Positions 1 through 7,241 of a DNA stretch of 64,000 nt are shown here, one piece after another (the first letter of the stretch is position 1; each line of letters begins with the position of its first letter). The stretch is from Bin87 sp965204685. GTDB taxonomy: Bacteria > Chloroflexota > Dehalococcoidia > Lucifugimonadales > UBA3495. Position numbers and translations under genes: made by a program. Location: positions 3,348,001 to 3,412,000 of the forward strand of contig OZ242004.1 in assembly GCA_965204685.1 (NCBI GenBank), written 5' to 3'. Under the pieces are notes generated by a model. That model saw nothing but the letters and a program-made list of their open reading frames with translations. It made no database searches and was not told where the DNA came from.

Positions 1-1
1 A

Positions 2-109
2 ATTCGCGAGCGTTTGAGCAAAAAGTTGGGTATAGCTCAAGCCCGGGTGGAAGTCTTCACGTCAGATTATGCGAGCGACGTCATTATTTTAGCTGTTGAA
101 AAGCAATAG
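2..109 (+). CDS. C-terminal fragment of an unknown protein cut by the window edge
   Basis: An open frame enters from the left edge and ends at TAG 107-109. It gives 35 residues beginning IRERLSKKLGIAQ and ending VIILAVEKQ, with an amphipathic start and a hydrophobic strand-like end. Composition looks coding, but the fragment is too short to assign to a family. It converges on the Uma2 gene downstream. The other two forward frames read as low-complexity or are stopped, which is the main reason for choosing this one. Confidence 0.4.
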   Translation: MRERLSKKLGIAQARVEVFTSDYASDVIILAVEKQ

Positions 110-130
110 CACAGGCACAACATCGGCGCT

Positions 131-736
131 CTATGCTTTCGGAGGCCACAGGTCACTGAAAATCTCGGTGATGTCAAAAGACGAACCAGGAACGGAAGTC
201 GTGGTGAGAATATCGCCGGGGCGGTAAATCTTTTCCAAAGCGTAATGACCCATGCCGTTGCGGGTCACCGGGTTCGTCAGTGCCCGCAAGGTTTCGTCTT
301 GGATGCTGATTATCCAGTACTCCGGCACACCGTGCCGGGCGTATAGCTCCGGCTTGATCGTTAAATCCTTTTCCGTGTTGGCGGGTTGAAAGTCCGGGGA
401 AAGGATTTCTGCCAGCAAGTCCGGTATGCCCTCATAAGCCCGGTCGGTGAACAGATGGCAATGTTCCCGTTTGACGAGCATCAAATCCGGCTCGACCACA
501 TTCTGCTCCGAAAGGACCACCGTAAAATGTCCGCCGGCCCAGAATACCCCTAACCGCTCGTCTCGGTCCTGACGATTATACTGGTATGACAGATTGCCCA
601 AGACTTCCTGATGCCACGTGCCGGGCGCTTCCGACGTGTGGTACAGAACGCCGTCAATCAGCTCCCACCGCTCGCCTTCAGGTGTGGCAAAGTAATCAGC
701 AACGGTGTACGTGCCTTTCGGTTCTGCCGTCACCAT
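131..736 (-). CDS. Uma2 family (DUF820) endonuclease-like protein
   Basis: A 201-residue protein of the Uma2/DUF820 family, a PD-(D/E)XK-fold group of unproven cellular role that is often present in many copies in Chloroflexota and Cyanobacteria. Visible family marks are ERWELIDGVLY near residue 22, the VEPDLMLVK core strand near 81, LLAEILSP near 107 (the E of the catalytic core), and the K..LYARHGVPEYWII block near 127-143. The ATG is preceded by GGAGG at good spacing. It lies 13 bases after the acyl-CoA mutase gene on the same strand, so the two are probably cotranscribed although no functional link is evident. Length is normal for the family. Confidence 0.85.
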   Translation of the reverse strand: MVTAEPKGTYTVADYFATPEGERWELIDGVLYHTSEAPGTWHQEVLGNLSYQYNRQDRDERLGVFWAGGHFTVVLSEQNVVEPDLMLVKREHCHLFTDRAYEGIPDLLAEILSPDFQPANTEKDLTIKPELYARHGVPEYWIISIQDETLRALTNPVTRNGMGHYALEKIYRPGDILTTTSVPGSSFDITEIFSDLWPPKA

Positions 737-749
737 AGTCCGCCTCCAA

Positions 750-2426
750 TCAGAAGCCCCAAGTCGGCTGGTATTCGCCGAACACGTCGCGGAAGACGCC
801 CATCATCTCGCCCAGCGTGGCCTCCGCCTTCACGGCTTCGATCAACGGGTACATCAGGTTGGCCTCGCTGCCGGACCCACGGGCGGCCGACTCCAGCGCA
901 CGCAGGCGCGAGGCCACCTCGCGGTCATCGCGCCGCCGCTTGACCTCGTCCAGGTGGGCGATATGCCGCTGTTCGCCGGCCTCGTCGACCCGGAGGATGG
1001 GAATGGACAGGCTCTCGTCAGCATCCACATAGTCGTTGACGCCCACGGTGATGCGCTCCCTGCGGTCCTCTTCCTGCTGGTAGATGTAGGCCGCGTCGGC
1101 GATCTCCCGTTGGAAGTAGCCCGATTCAAGCGCCGGTATGACGCCGCCCTGCCGGTCGATCTGCTCGAAATAGTCGTAGGCGCGGGCCTCCACCTGGTTG
1201 GTCAGCGCTTCCACAAAATAGCTGCCGCCCAGTGGGTCTACGGTATCGGTGACGCCCGTTTCGTGGGCGATGATCTGCTGCGTGCGCAGGGCCTGCAGTG
1301 CGGCGTCGGCCGAAGGCAGCGCCCAGGCCTCGTCCTTGCTGTTGGTGTGCAGTGACTGGCATCCGCCCAGCACGGCGGCCAGGGCCTGTAGCGAGACGCG
1401 CACCACGTTGTTCTCAGGCTGTTGCGCCGTCAGTGATGCTCCCGAGGTCTGGGCGTGGAATCGCATCCACGCGGAGCGTTCCGATTCGGCGCCGAATGTT
1501 TCCTTCATCTCACGAGCCCAGATGCGCCGGGCGGAACGAAACTTGGCGATCTCCTCGAAGAAGTCGTTATGCACGTTGAAGAAGAAACTCAGGCGCGGCG
1601 CGAAGTCGTCCACGGCCATGCCCCGCTCCACGCAGTGCCGCACGTACTCAAACCCGTCGGCCAGCGTAAACGCCAACTCCTGCACCGCGTTGCTGCCCGC
1701 CTCGCGGATGTGATACCCACTGATGCTGATCGGGTTGAACCGCGGCATCCGGTCAGTGGCGAACTCAACGGTATCCACCACCAGCCGCATCGAGGGATGG
1801 GGCGGGAAGATGTACTCATTCTGGGCGATGTACTCTTTCAGAATGTCGTTCTGGATCGTGCCGCCCAACGCATCGATGGCCGCGCCCTGACGCTCGGCGG
1901 CGGCGATATACATGGCCCAGATGATCGCAGCTGGGCTGTTGATGGTCATCGAAGTGGTGACCCGGTCCAGCGGGATACCGTCGAAGACCGTCTGCATGTC
2001 TTCCAGGCATGACACGGCGACCCCGCACTTGCCGAATTCGCCCCGGGCCCGCTCATCGTCGTGGTCATAGCCGTACAGCGTGGGCATATCGAAAGCCACG
2101 CTGAGGCCGGTCTCGCCCTGATCCAGCAGGAACCGGAAACGCTCGTTGGTTTCGGCGGGCTGCCCGAATCCGGCGAACATCCGCATCGTCCATAGGCGAG
2201 ACCGGTAACCGGCGGGATGCACGCCCCGCAGATATGGATACTCGCCCGGCAGCCCGATGTCAGCCAGGTATTCGGTCTCGGCCAGATCCGACGGGCCGTA
2301 GACCGGCTCCACGGGAAGCTGGCTGAGGGTCTTGTAGGCGCTCTTGCGCTTGGGAGCAGCGCTGGCGCGTTGCCGCCAGGCCTCCGTCCGTTCGCGGATG
2401 GTGTCATCGTCTTTCGGTATAACCAC
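750..2426 (-). CDS. Adenosylcobalamin-dependent acyl-CoA mutase large subunit, isobutyryl-CoA mutase-like residues
   Basis: A 558-residue catalytic (TIM barrel) subunit of the methylmalonyl-CoA mutase family, which rearranges carbon skeletons of acyl-CoAs with a B12 radical. I chose the GTG at 2426 because AGGAG lies six bases upstream; a longer frame reaches 2489 without a ribosome site. Family blocks are clear: SVAFDMPTLYGYD, GTIQNDILKEY, ISGYHIREAG (active-site His 239), QTSGASLT and GGCQSLHTNS. It ends after GEYQPTW, so the C-terminal B12-binding domain is absent and must be a separate small subunit, not in this window. Two substrate-pocket positions read Phe84 (RMFAGF) and Gln202 (IAQNEY), the pattern known for isobutyryl-CoA mutase, where methylmalonyl-CoA mutase has Tyr and Arg. 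Exact substrate is therefore uncertain. Confidence 0.9.
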   Translation of the reverse strand: MVIPKDDDTIRERTEAWRQRASAAPKRKSAYKTLSQLPVEPVYGPSDLAETEYLADIGLPGEYPYLRGVHPAGYRSRLWTMRMFAGFGQPAETNERFRFLLDQGETGLSVAFDMPTLYGYDHDDERARGEFGKCGVAVSCLEDMQTVFDGIPLDRVTTSMTINSPAAIIWAMYIAAAERQGAAIDALGGTIQNDILKEYIAQNEYIFPPHPSMRLVVDTVEFATDRMPRFNPISISGYHIREAGSNAVQELAFTLADGFEYVRHCVERGMAVDDFAPRLSFFFNVHNDFFEEIAKFRSARRIWAREMKETFGAESERSAWMRFHAQTSGASLTAQQPENNVVRVSLQALAAVLGGCQSLHTNSKDEAWALPSADAALQALRTQQIIAHETGVTDTVDPLGGSYFVEALTNQVEARAYDYFEQIDRQGGVIPALESGYFQREIADAAYIYQQEEDRRERITVGVNDYVDADESLSIPILRVDEAGEQRHIAHLDEVKRRRDDREVASRLRALESAARGSGSEANLMYPLIEAVKAEATLGEMMGVFRDVFGEYQPTWGF

Positions 2427-2678
2427 GGGGAGCTCCTGCTTCGGGGACCGCTCCGGATTGCATTGGCATCCTTGGCGGCGGACACGCAAAAATCGTGAGA
2501 GCGGCGAGTGACAAATTGTGCCGGGTAGTATATCTCACCAGCATGTTCTGGCTGCGAAAACCGCGACGTGGTGCCCGGCGTTCGCTAACCACTGTCCACG
2601 ATCGAGGCCGCCGTCGGCTCGTGATTCCGAAGATGACCTGTCCCGTACTGCGAAAAAGTGTGCTACGGTAGATACGCC

Positions 2679-3422
2679 ATGAACCACCGGACGTCCATTA
2701 CATCCAATATCGCGAGACGAGCGAACCGCCGTTTTCTGCAACGCCTCATGTTCGTTGTCGCCGCGCTGGCCCTGTGCGCGGCGACGCTCGGGTGCAGCCA
2801 AACGCCCGGCAATACTCCGGCCGGCGACTACGGCGCTACCGTCGAGGCGCTCTTGCCTACCGCCGATCCCACGGTCCCGCCAACGCCGACACTTGCGCCG
2901 ACTTCCGCTTCACCAACCGACACTCCGGCGCCAACGCACACTCCCCGACCCCAACCCACCTACACGCCCTGGCCCACGCCGACCAGGGCCACAACCGAAG
3001 ACCGGCAACCCGCGATACCGTTCAACGCCCAGATGCTGGATGGATCGGAGTTTTCTCTGCCGGACGCCTACGGCTCGCCCACACTCCTGGCGTTCTGGGC
3101 GCCCTGGTGACCACACTGTGGGCGGGAGTTGCCCGCCGTCGCCTCTCTCGACCGGGAAAAGCTGGATGATGCCGGCATCGACGTCATCGGCGTTTCACAA
3201 TTCAACACCACCGAGGCGGCAACCGTTGAGTTCGTGGAGCGCAACGAACTCACCTTTCCGAACGTCTATGACGCCGAGGCGCAACTGGCCACGGCCTATG
3301 GGATCCGCGGCGTTCCCAGTTACGTGTTCATCGACAAGCAGGGGCGCATCGCCCATGTCAGCGCCGGTGCTCGCGGGGTTGCTTTGATCGCCAACTGGCT
3401 GGACCAGTTATCCACGGAGTAG
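2679..3422 (+). CDS. TlpA/thioredoxin-like lipoprotein with in-frame TGA, probable selenoprotein (UPHC)
   Basis: The frame runs from ATG 2679 to TAG 3420-3422 (247 residues) with one in-frame TGA at 3108-3110, codon 144. The N-terminus is a signal or lipoprotein-like segment (hydrophobic about 23-38, Cys39), then a Pro/Thr-rich linker about 50-105, then a thioredoxin/TlpA domain. The TGA falls exactly where the first Cys of the redox motif belongs: FWAPW-TGA-PHCGREL. The frame continues without shift through GIDVIGVSQF, the cis-Pro strand GVPSYVFID and KQGRIAHVSAG, all typical of TlpA proteins that act as thiol-disulfide oxidoreductases outside the membrane. Other genes here end in TGA, so the codon is not globally reassigned. 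Reading: selenocysteine at the catalytic site. Alternatives are a point nonsense mutation of TGC/TGT or a sequencing error. Confidence 0.72.
3121..3137 (+). promoter_or_regulatory. Candidate bacterial SECIS hairpin
   Basis: GGCGGG 3121-3126 pairs perfectly with CCCGCC 3132-3137 around the five-base loop AGTTG. The loop starts after 16 bases from the TGA at 3108-3110 and has G as its second base. These features agree with the published bacterial SECIS description (short stem, small loop with G in the first two positions, about 16-37 bases from UGA). In GC-rich DNA such a hairpin can arise by chance, so this supports but does not prove selenocysteine insertion. Confidence 0.5.
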
Positions 3423-3508
3423 GCGAAGTCGCAAGCCTGAATCCCACCCCTTGCGCCGATCGCAATGTTCCCGTACACTTGTTCGTAATCAGAACATGAG
3501 GTCGAACA

Positions 3509-3748
3509 ATGGGCGCGTATTCTCCTGCACTGTCCAACGCCAACCTTGCCATCCCAACCGACGCCCCACGCATGATCGCCAGGTGGGAGCGGTTGGGCCG
3601 TCCCGCCATCGAGTTGGAACCCGGCGTGATCATCAGCAACCTGGAACGTTGGCTTTACAACAACCCGCCGGCGTCGGGGGCGACCCTGGGCAGGATCCGG
3701 GAATACCTGTACGTGGACACTTTCGGCATCACCGCCAACGCAGCCTGA
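3509..3748 (+). CDS. Small hypothetical protein, 79 aa
   Basis: A short frame with GAGG seven bases ahead of ATG 3509. The product begins MGAYSPALSNANLAIP and has a charged helix (MIARWERLGRP) followed by a second amphipathic stretch with LERWLYNNPP. I do not recognise a family. It ends seven bases before the start of the downstream methyltransferase, so the two are likely translated from one message. The ribosome site and spacing favour a real gene; alternative overlapping frames here lack a ribosome site. Confidence 0.5.
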   Translation: MGAYSPALSNANLAIPTDAPRMIARWERLGRPAIELEPGVIISNLERWLYNNPPASGATLGRIREYLYVDTFGITANAA

Positions 3749-3755
3749 ACTCGCC

Positions 3756-4514
3756 GTGACCCTTCGCCTCTACCACGACCTGGCCCACCTTTGGCCGATA
3801 ATCAGCCCGCCCGAGGAATACACGGTGGAAGCGGCGGAGTGGCGGGATCTGATCTGGTCGGAATTCGGGTGGACGGGAAATCAGCCGGCATGGGATCCGC
3901 GAGCCCGGTTGTTGGATCTGGGATGCGGCGGCGGGCATCTGCTGTCCCATTTCACGCGTCATTTCACCACCGAAGCCGTGGACATATCCCAGGAGATGCT
4001 GGAAATCTCCCAAGCGTTGAATCCCTATACCATCCACCACGTCGGGGATATGCGAACCATACGGCTGGGGCGCACCTTCGACGTGGTAACCATCCACGAC
4101 GCGGTCAACTACATGGTCACCGAGGAGGACTTGCGGGCGGCCATCCAGACCGCGCAAGCGCATCTTGATCCGGGCGGCCTGGTCCTGCTCGCCCCCGACT
4201 GCCTGCGGGACACATTCTCCGGCTCGAGGGTTGTTGATTGGACTCGCGCCACCGAGGAAAGCAATGTGACGTTCATCGAATACATAACCCAGCCCTCTCC
4301 GGACGCGACAACACTCGAGTCCGTGTTCGTGTTCATCATCAACCGCGACGGCGAAATCCAGGTGGAGATCGATCGCCACACCAGCGGGCTGTTCCCCAAA
4401 TCGCTGTGGCTGGAAGCGCTGAGAGACGCGGGCCTGCAAGCGGAGTACGTGCAGACCAACGCCTATGAGGGCGGCTTCGGGGGTAATCTCTTCGTGGGAC
4501 GCATGCCCGGCTGA
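3756..4514 (+). CDS. Class I SAM-dependent methyltransferase
   Basis: A 252-residue protein starting at GTG 3756. The SAM-binding motif I is LLDLGCGGGHLLSHF near residues 49-63, followed by the acidic end of strand 2 (EAVDIS) and a motif II-like DVVTIHDAVNYM near 110-121, giving a standard Rossmann methyltransferase. The N-terminus LYHDLAHLWPIISPPEEY resembles small-molecule methyltransferases of the UbiE/type-11 group. Substrate cannot be read from sequence. It follows the small 79-residue gene by seven bases. Confidence 0.82.
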   Translation: MTLRLYHDLAHLWPIISPPEEYTVEAAEWRDLIWSEFGWTGNQPAWDPRARLLDLGCGGGHLLSHFTRHFTTEAVDISQEMLEISQALNPYTIHHVGDMRTIRLGRTFDVVTIHDAVNYMVTEEDLRAAIQTAQAHLDPGGLVLLAPDCLRDTFSGSRVVDWTRATEESNVTFIEYITQPSPDATTLESVFVFIINRDGEIQVEIDRHTSGLFPKSLWLEALRDAGLQAEYVQTNAYEGGFGGNLFVGRMPG

Positions 4515-4552
4515 ACGATTCCGCAATTCGCGGCACGGCTGCCGTTGCGCGT

Positions 4553-4558
4553 TATAAT
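4553..4558 (+). promoter_or_regulatory. TATAAT -10 element
   Basis: A perfect TATAAT lies about 28 bases ahead of the MaoC gene start and after the upstream methyltransferase stop. No convincing -35 hexamer sits at 17 bases. It probably starts the transcript for the hydratase and the YbaK gene. Confidence 0.45.
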
Positions 4559-4585
4559 TCCCGCAGTTTCCAGGAGGCAGCCAAC

Positions 4586-5590
4586 ATGACCCAAGCGAAC
4601 GCTACCGCAACCGAGCGACTCTGGACCTATGACGCCGTCCGCGTCGGCCAGGCCGGCGCAGAAACTCGGGTGACGCTATCCGCCGAGGACATCGCCGAGT
4701 ACGCCGCGTGCGCCCAGAATCCCGACCCTCAATATTCGATGCCGGCTCTGGACCAGGCGTCCGTGCCCGTGATCGCCATGCCCACCATGGCCTTGACCTA
4801 TGCGCCCCTGCTGCGTGACGAGATCGCCGAGGCCAACGGCTTCGTTGCGCAGGAGCGTTCCGAAATCAACCGGCGCCAGACCCCATTCGCCAAGTGCGAG
4901 ATGCGGTGGTACCGGCCGGTACGGTCTGGCGAAACGCTCACCGGCACGCGACGCGTGTATCAGAAATACGAGCGCCGCGGCAGCAAGTTCGTCACTTTCC
5001 GGGTGTCCTCCTTCGACGAAGCGGGCGCGGTTGTCGCCAGCTACGACTACACGTGCATTTTTGAGTACTCGGCCGGTCAACGATCTGTACCGGAGCCGTC
5101 GGCCGGCACTGCTCCCGCCGCCGACACGGGCGCCGTTCCCGACCCGGCGCAATTCCTGACCTGGGAAAACGCCCAGGCGGGAACTCCTCTGCCGCGCACG
5201 CTTGCAGTCGGCGAGACCACCGAGAACATCCTCCGCAAGAACGCCCACCGGCTTGCTGGCCGTCCCAGTGAAAGCAACATCCACACCGACGAGGAGTTTG
5301 CGCGTCAGAACATATTCGGCGGGGCAGTCAACGCCGGTCCGGCCACCATGTCCTACGTTGACCGTTTCCTTGGCCTGAACGTGCCGCCCGACGCTCAGTA
5401 CAACGGCGGGAACCTGGTCATGCGGGCCATCACCCCCTTCCGCGCCGGCGACGTCGTGACCTTCTCCGGCGAGGTGACCGGCACCGGAGGCAACCTGTAC
5501 GGTCAACGCAAGGTCCAATGCCGCATCCGGGGCGTCAACCAGCGCGACGAGCTCGTGTGCCTGTCCGACGCCACGCTGAGTTTCGGATAA
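4586..5590 (+). CDS. MaoC / FAS1-like double hot-dog dehydratase (enoyl-CoA hydratase type)
   Basis: A 334-residue double hot-dog protein. The N-terminal half (about 10-165) looks like the FAS1-like dehydratase domain (ITERATIVE marks: PTMALTYAPLL, KCEMRWYRPVRSGETL, FDEAGAVVASYDYTCIFEY). The C-terminal half (about 205-334) has the MaoC hydratase segment with NIHTDEEFARQNIFGG and the hot-dog strands FRAGDVVTFSGEV and DELVCLSDATLSF. Such proteins hydrate 2-enoyl-CoA or mesaconyl-CoA type substrates. Start is ATG 4586 with AGGAGG upstream. It stops five bases before the YbaK-type gene. The exact acyl substrate is unknown. Confidence 0.8.
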   Translation: MTQANATATERLWTYDAVRVGQAGAETRVTLSAEDIAEYAACAQNPDPQYSMPALDQASVPVIAMPTMALTYAPLLRDEIAEANGFVAQERSEINRRQTPFAKCEMRWYRPVRSGETLTGTRRVYQKYERRGSKFVTFRVSSFDEAGAVVASYDYTCIFEYSAGQRSVPEPSAGTAPAADTGAVPDPAQFLTWENAQAGTPLPRTLAVGETTENILRKNAHRLAGRPSESNIHTDEEFARQNIFGGAVNAGPATMSYVDRFLGLNVPPDAQYNGGNLVMRAITPFRAGDVVTFSGEVTGTGGNLYGQRKVQCRIRGVNQRDELVCLSDATLSFG

Positions 5591-5595
5591 CCGTC

Positions 5596-6108
5596 ATGAC
5601 CGCAGCAGACGACAGCAACGCCCTGGAAGCTCGTGTCCAATCGGTCCTGCGCGACCTGGACATCGCCGAGTGGGAATGGATTTCCATCGATCCCCAATAC
5701 GGGGACACCGCGGATTTCTGCGCCCAGTACGGCTACGACCTGCCCCACTCCGCCAACACCATCATCGTCGCCAGCAAGCGCGGCGCCGCCGCCTACTCCG
5801 CCTGCATCGTGCGCGCCTGCGACCGGCTCGACGTCAACCGCAGGGTGCGCCGGCTCATGGGCGTGTCTCGAGCTTCTTTCGCCACCCCCGAAGAGACCCG
5901 CGACTTGACCGGAATGATGATCGGCGGAGTCACCGCCATGGCCCTCCCTGAGGACTTGCCGATTTACGCTGACCGGCGCTTGCTGGAAATGGACTACATC
6001 ATCCTCGGCGCCGGCAGCCGGGCCGCCAAGGTGAAAATGCCTCCCCAGGAACTGGCCAAGCTCCCCGGCCTTGAATTTATCGACGGACTGTCCCTACCGG
6101 ACGCCTGA
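5596..6108 (+). CDS. YbaK/aminoacyl-tRNA deacylase-domain protein
   Basis: A 170-residue protein beginning at ATG 5596, just after the hydratase stop. The YbaK/EbsC fold is recognisable in NTIIVASKRGAAAYSACIV, RVRRLMGVSRASFAT, the GMMIGGVTAMALP loop and the closing DYIILGAGSRAAKV strand. Members clear mischarged aminoacyl-tRNA such as Cys-tRNA-Pro or Ala-tRNA. The longer upstream extension of the frame overlaps the previous gene and is not needed. Confidence is high for the family and low for the tRNA specificity. Confidence 0.82.
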   Translation: MTAADDSNALEARVQSVLRDLDIAEWEWISIDPQYGDTADFCAQYGYDLPHSANTIIVASKRGAAAYSACIVRACDRLDVNRRVRRLMGVSRASFATPEETRDLTGMMIGGVTAMALPEDLPIYADRRLLEMDYIILGAGSRAAKVKMPPQELAKLPGLEFIDGLSLPDA

Positions 6109-6135
6109 CCGGCGGCACCGCGACCCCAAACTCGC

Positions 6136-6141
6136 TATAAT
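6136..6141 (+). promoter_or_regulatory. TATAAT -10 element
   Basis: TATAAT lies 59 bases before the 134-residue gene, in a short intergenic gap after the YbaK stop. The -35 region is not recognisable. Likely promoter for the two small genes at 6.2-7.2 kb. Confidence 0.45.
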
Positions 6142-6200
6142 GGCGGCCAATCGCCCCATCAACCTGCCGCATCCATAATGCGGACAGGGACGGAGGTAAC

Positions 6201-6605
6201 ATGCCTATCATCCAGCGCCCCTACGTTCCGCCGGAGGACAAGCCGCCCCAGGAGGACAGTTATGTCAATCCTGGCGATATCCCGGCGCTGAACGTGAACA
6301 CCGCACCGTCCCCGGCAGCCGCGCCGGCGGAGGGACCCAGCTCGCTGGACCCGATCACCTTCTATAGCGACTCTTTCCACATCTTCAGCAGCCTCTACTC
6401 GGCCGTGCTGTTTTTCGGTGAGCAGGTCGAAGAACGCGAACCCATCCTGAGGGCCCGCATCAAGGTCAGTCCCCAGATGATGAAGGCCATCGCCGTCCTT
6501 TCGGCCAAGCACGTCCGCGAGTACGAAGAAGCCGTTGGCCCCATCACTCTCCCCGAGCAGGTATATGCCGCCTGGGAGATCGACGGCGACGATCACGGCC
6601 ACTGA
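6201..6605 (+). CDS. Small protein, DUF3467-like C-terminal half
   Basis: A 134-residue protein with GGAGG six bases upstream of ATG. The first 50 residues are Pro/Ala-rich and likely disordered (VPPEDKPPQEDSYVNPG). The rest has two beta-like segments (DPITFYSDSFHIFSSLYSAV and REPILRARIKVSPQMMKAI) followed by a helix ending KHVREYEEAVGPI; the arrangement of strand, then SPQ-helix, then YE..G.I resembles DUF3467 proteins. I infer that family only loosely; function is unknown. It is 16 bases ahead of the next gene and probably cotranscribed with it. Confidence 0.65.
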   Translation: MPIIQRPYVPPEDKPPQEDSYVNPGDIPALNVNTAPSPAAAPAEGPSSLDPITFYSDSFHIFSSLYSAVLFFGEQVEEREPILRARIKVSPQMMKAIAVLSAKHVREYEEAVGPITLPEQVYAAWEIDGDDHGH

Positions 6606-6621
6606 TCCCGCGGAGACTTTG

Positions 6622-7167
6622 ATGACCACTCCCGAGCAACCGGAAGACGCCGCCGAGCCTCGCTACGGGTTGCGCGACCCCACGAGCGATAAAAGCGATG
6701 GCCGGCCGCTGGTCGAGGACATCTCGCTGCCCGTCCGCGTCACCCCGAACTACAACACCGCGATGCCGGACAATTGGACATGGCAACGTACTTCGACCAG
6801 CCAACCCAACGCGGCGACGTTCCACATCAATCACAGCGACGTGACCCGGGCGTTCGCCGACGTTCTGACCGCCGCCGACAGTCCCCCGGAAGCGCCCTTT
6901 GTGGTGTCGAAAGATATCCCGGTGATCATCATTGACAGCCTCGATCAGTACTGGTGTGGCGAGTCACGCAACGCGCTGCCGTTGCACGGGCTGAGGGTGC
7001 CCATCGCCGCCGACACCGTGGCGGAGGCCAAGCGCAAGCTTGCTGCGGATCTGGCCGCTCAGGTTCGCCTGTTGTTGCTCCTGTCGCGCGGTGGGACGAC
7101 CTTGGCTCCCGAGCTCCAGGCCAACTTCCTCATGCTCACCGAGGTCCTGACCCCGCGCGAGCAGTGA
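6622..7167 (+). CDS. Hypothetical protein, 181 aa
   Basis: I do not recognise a family. The start ATG 6622 is the first internal Met after the end of the upstream gene; longer reading would overlap that gene. The N-terminal 75 residues are polar with several Asp/Pro/Thr; a middle segment DIPVIIIDSLDQYWCGESRNALPLHGLRV looks like a folded strand-turn-strand core, and the C-terminus is a long helix rich in Ala, Lys and Leu (AEAKRKLAADLAAQVRLLLLL). It ends 23 bases before a strong hairpin, so it closes a two-gene transcript. Confidence 0.6.
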   Translation: MTTPEQPEDAAEPRYGLRDPTSDKSDGRPLVEDISLPVRVTPNYNTAMPDNWTWQRTSTSQPNAATFHINHSDVTRAFADVLTAADSPPEAPFVVSKDIPVIIIDSLDQYWCGESRNALPLHGLRVPIAADTVAEAKRKLAADLAAQVRLLLLLSRGGTTLAPELQANFLMLTEVLTPREQ

Positions 7168-7189
7168 CGCATTCAGGCCTTAAACTTAC

Positions 7190-7216
7190 GAGGGGCCGGT
7201 TTCGCGCCGGCCCCTC
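7190..7216. terminator. Bidirectional hairpin between convergent genes
   Basis: A perfect ten-base stem (GAGGGGCCGG with CCGGCCCCTC) closes a seven-base loop between the stop of the plus-strand gene at 7167 and the stop of the minus-strand oxidoreductase at 7242. There is no strong T run on either side, so it may work mainly as a pause or RNA-end stabiliser. Confidence 0.6.
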
Positions 7217-7241
7217 GCTTTGGCGAAAACGTCAAAGACTC

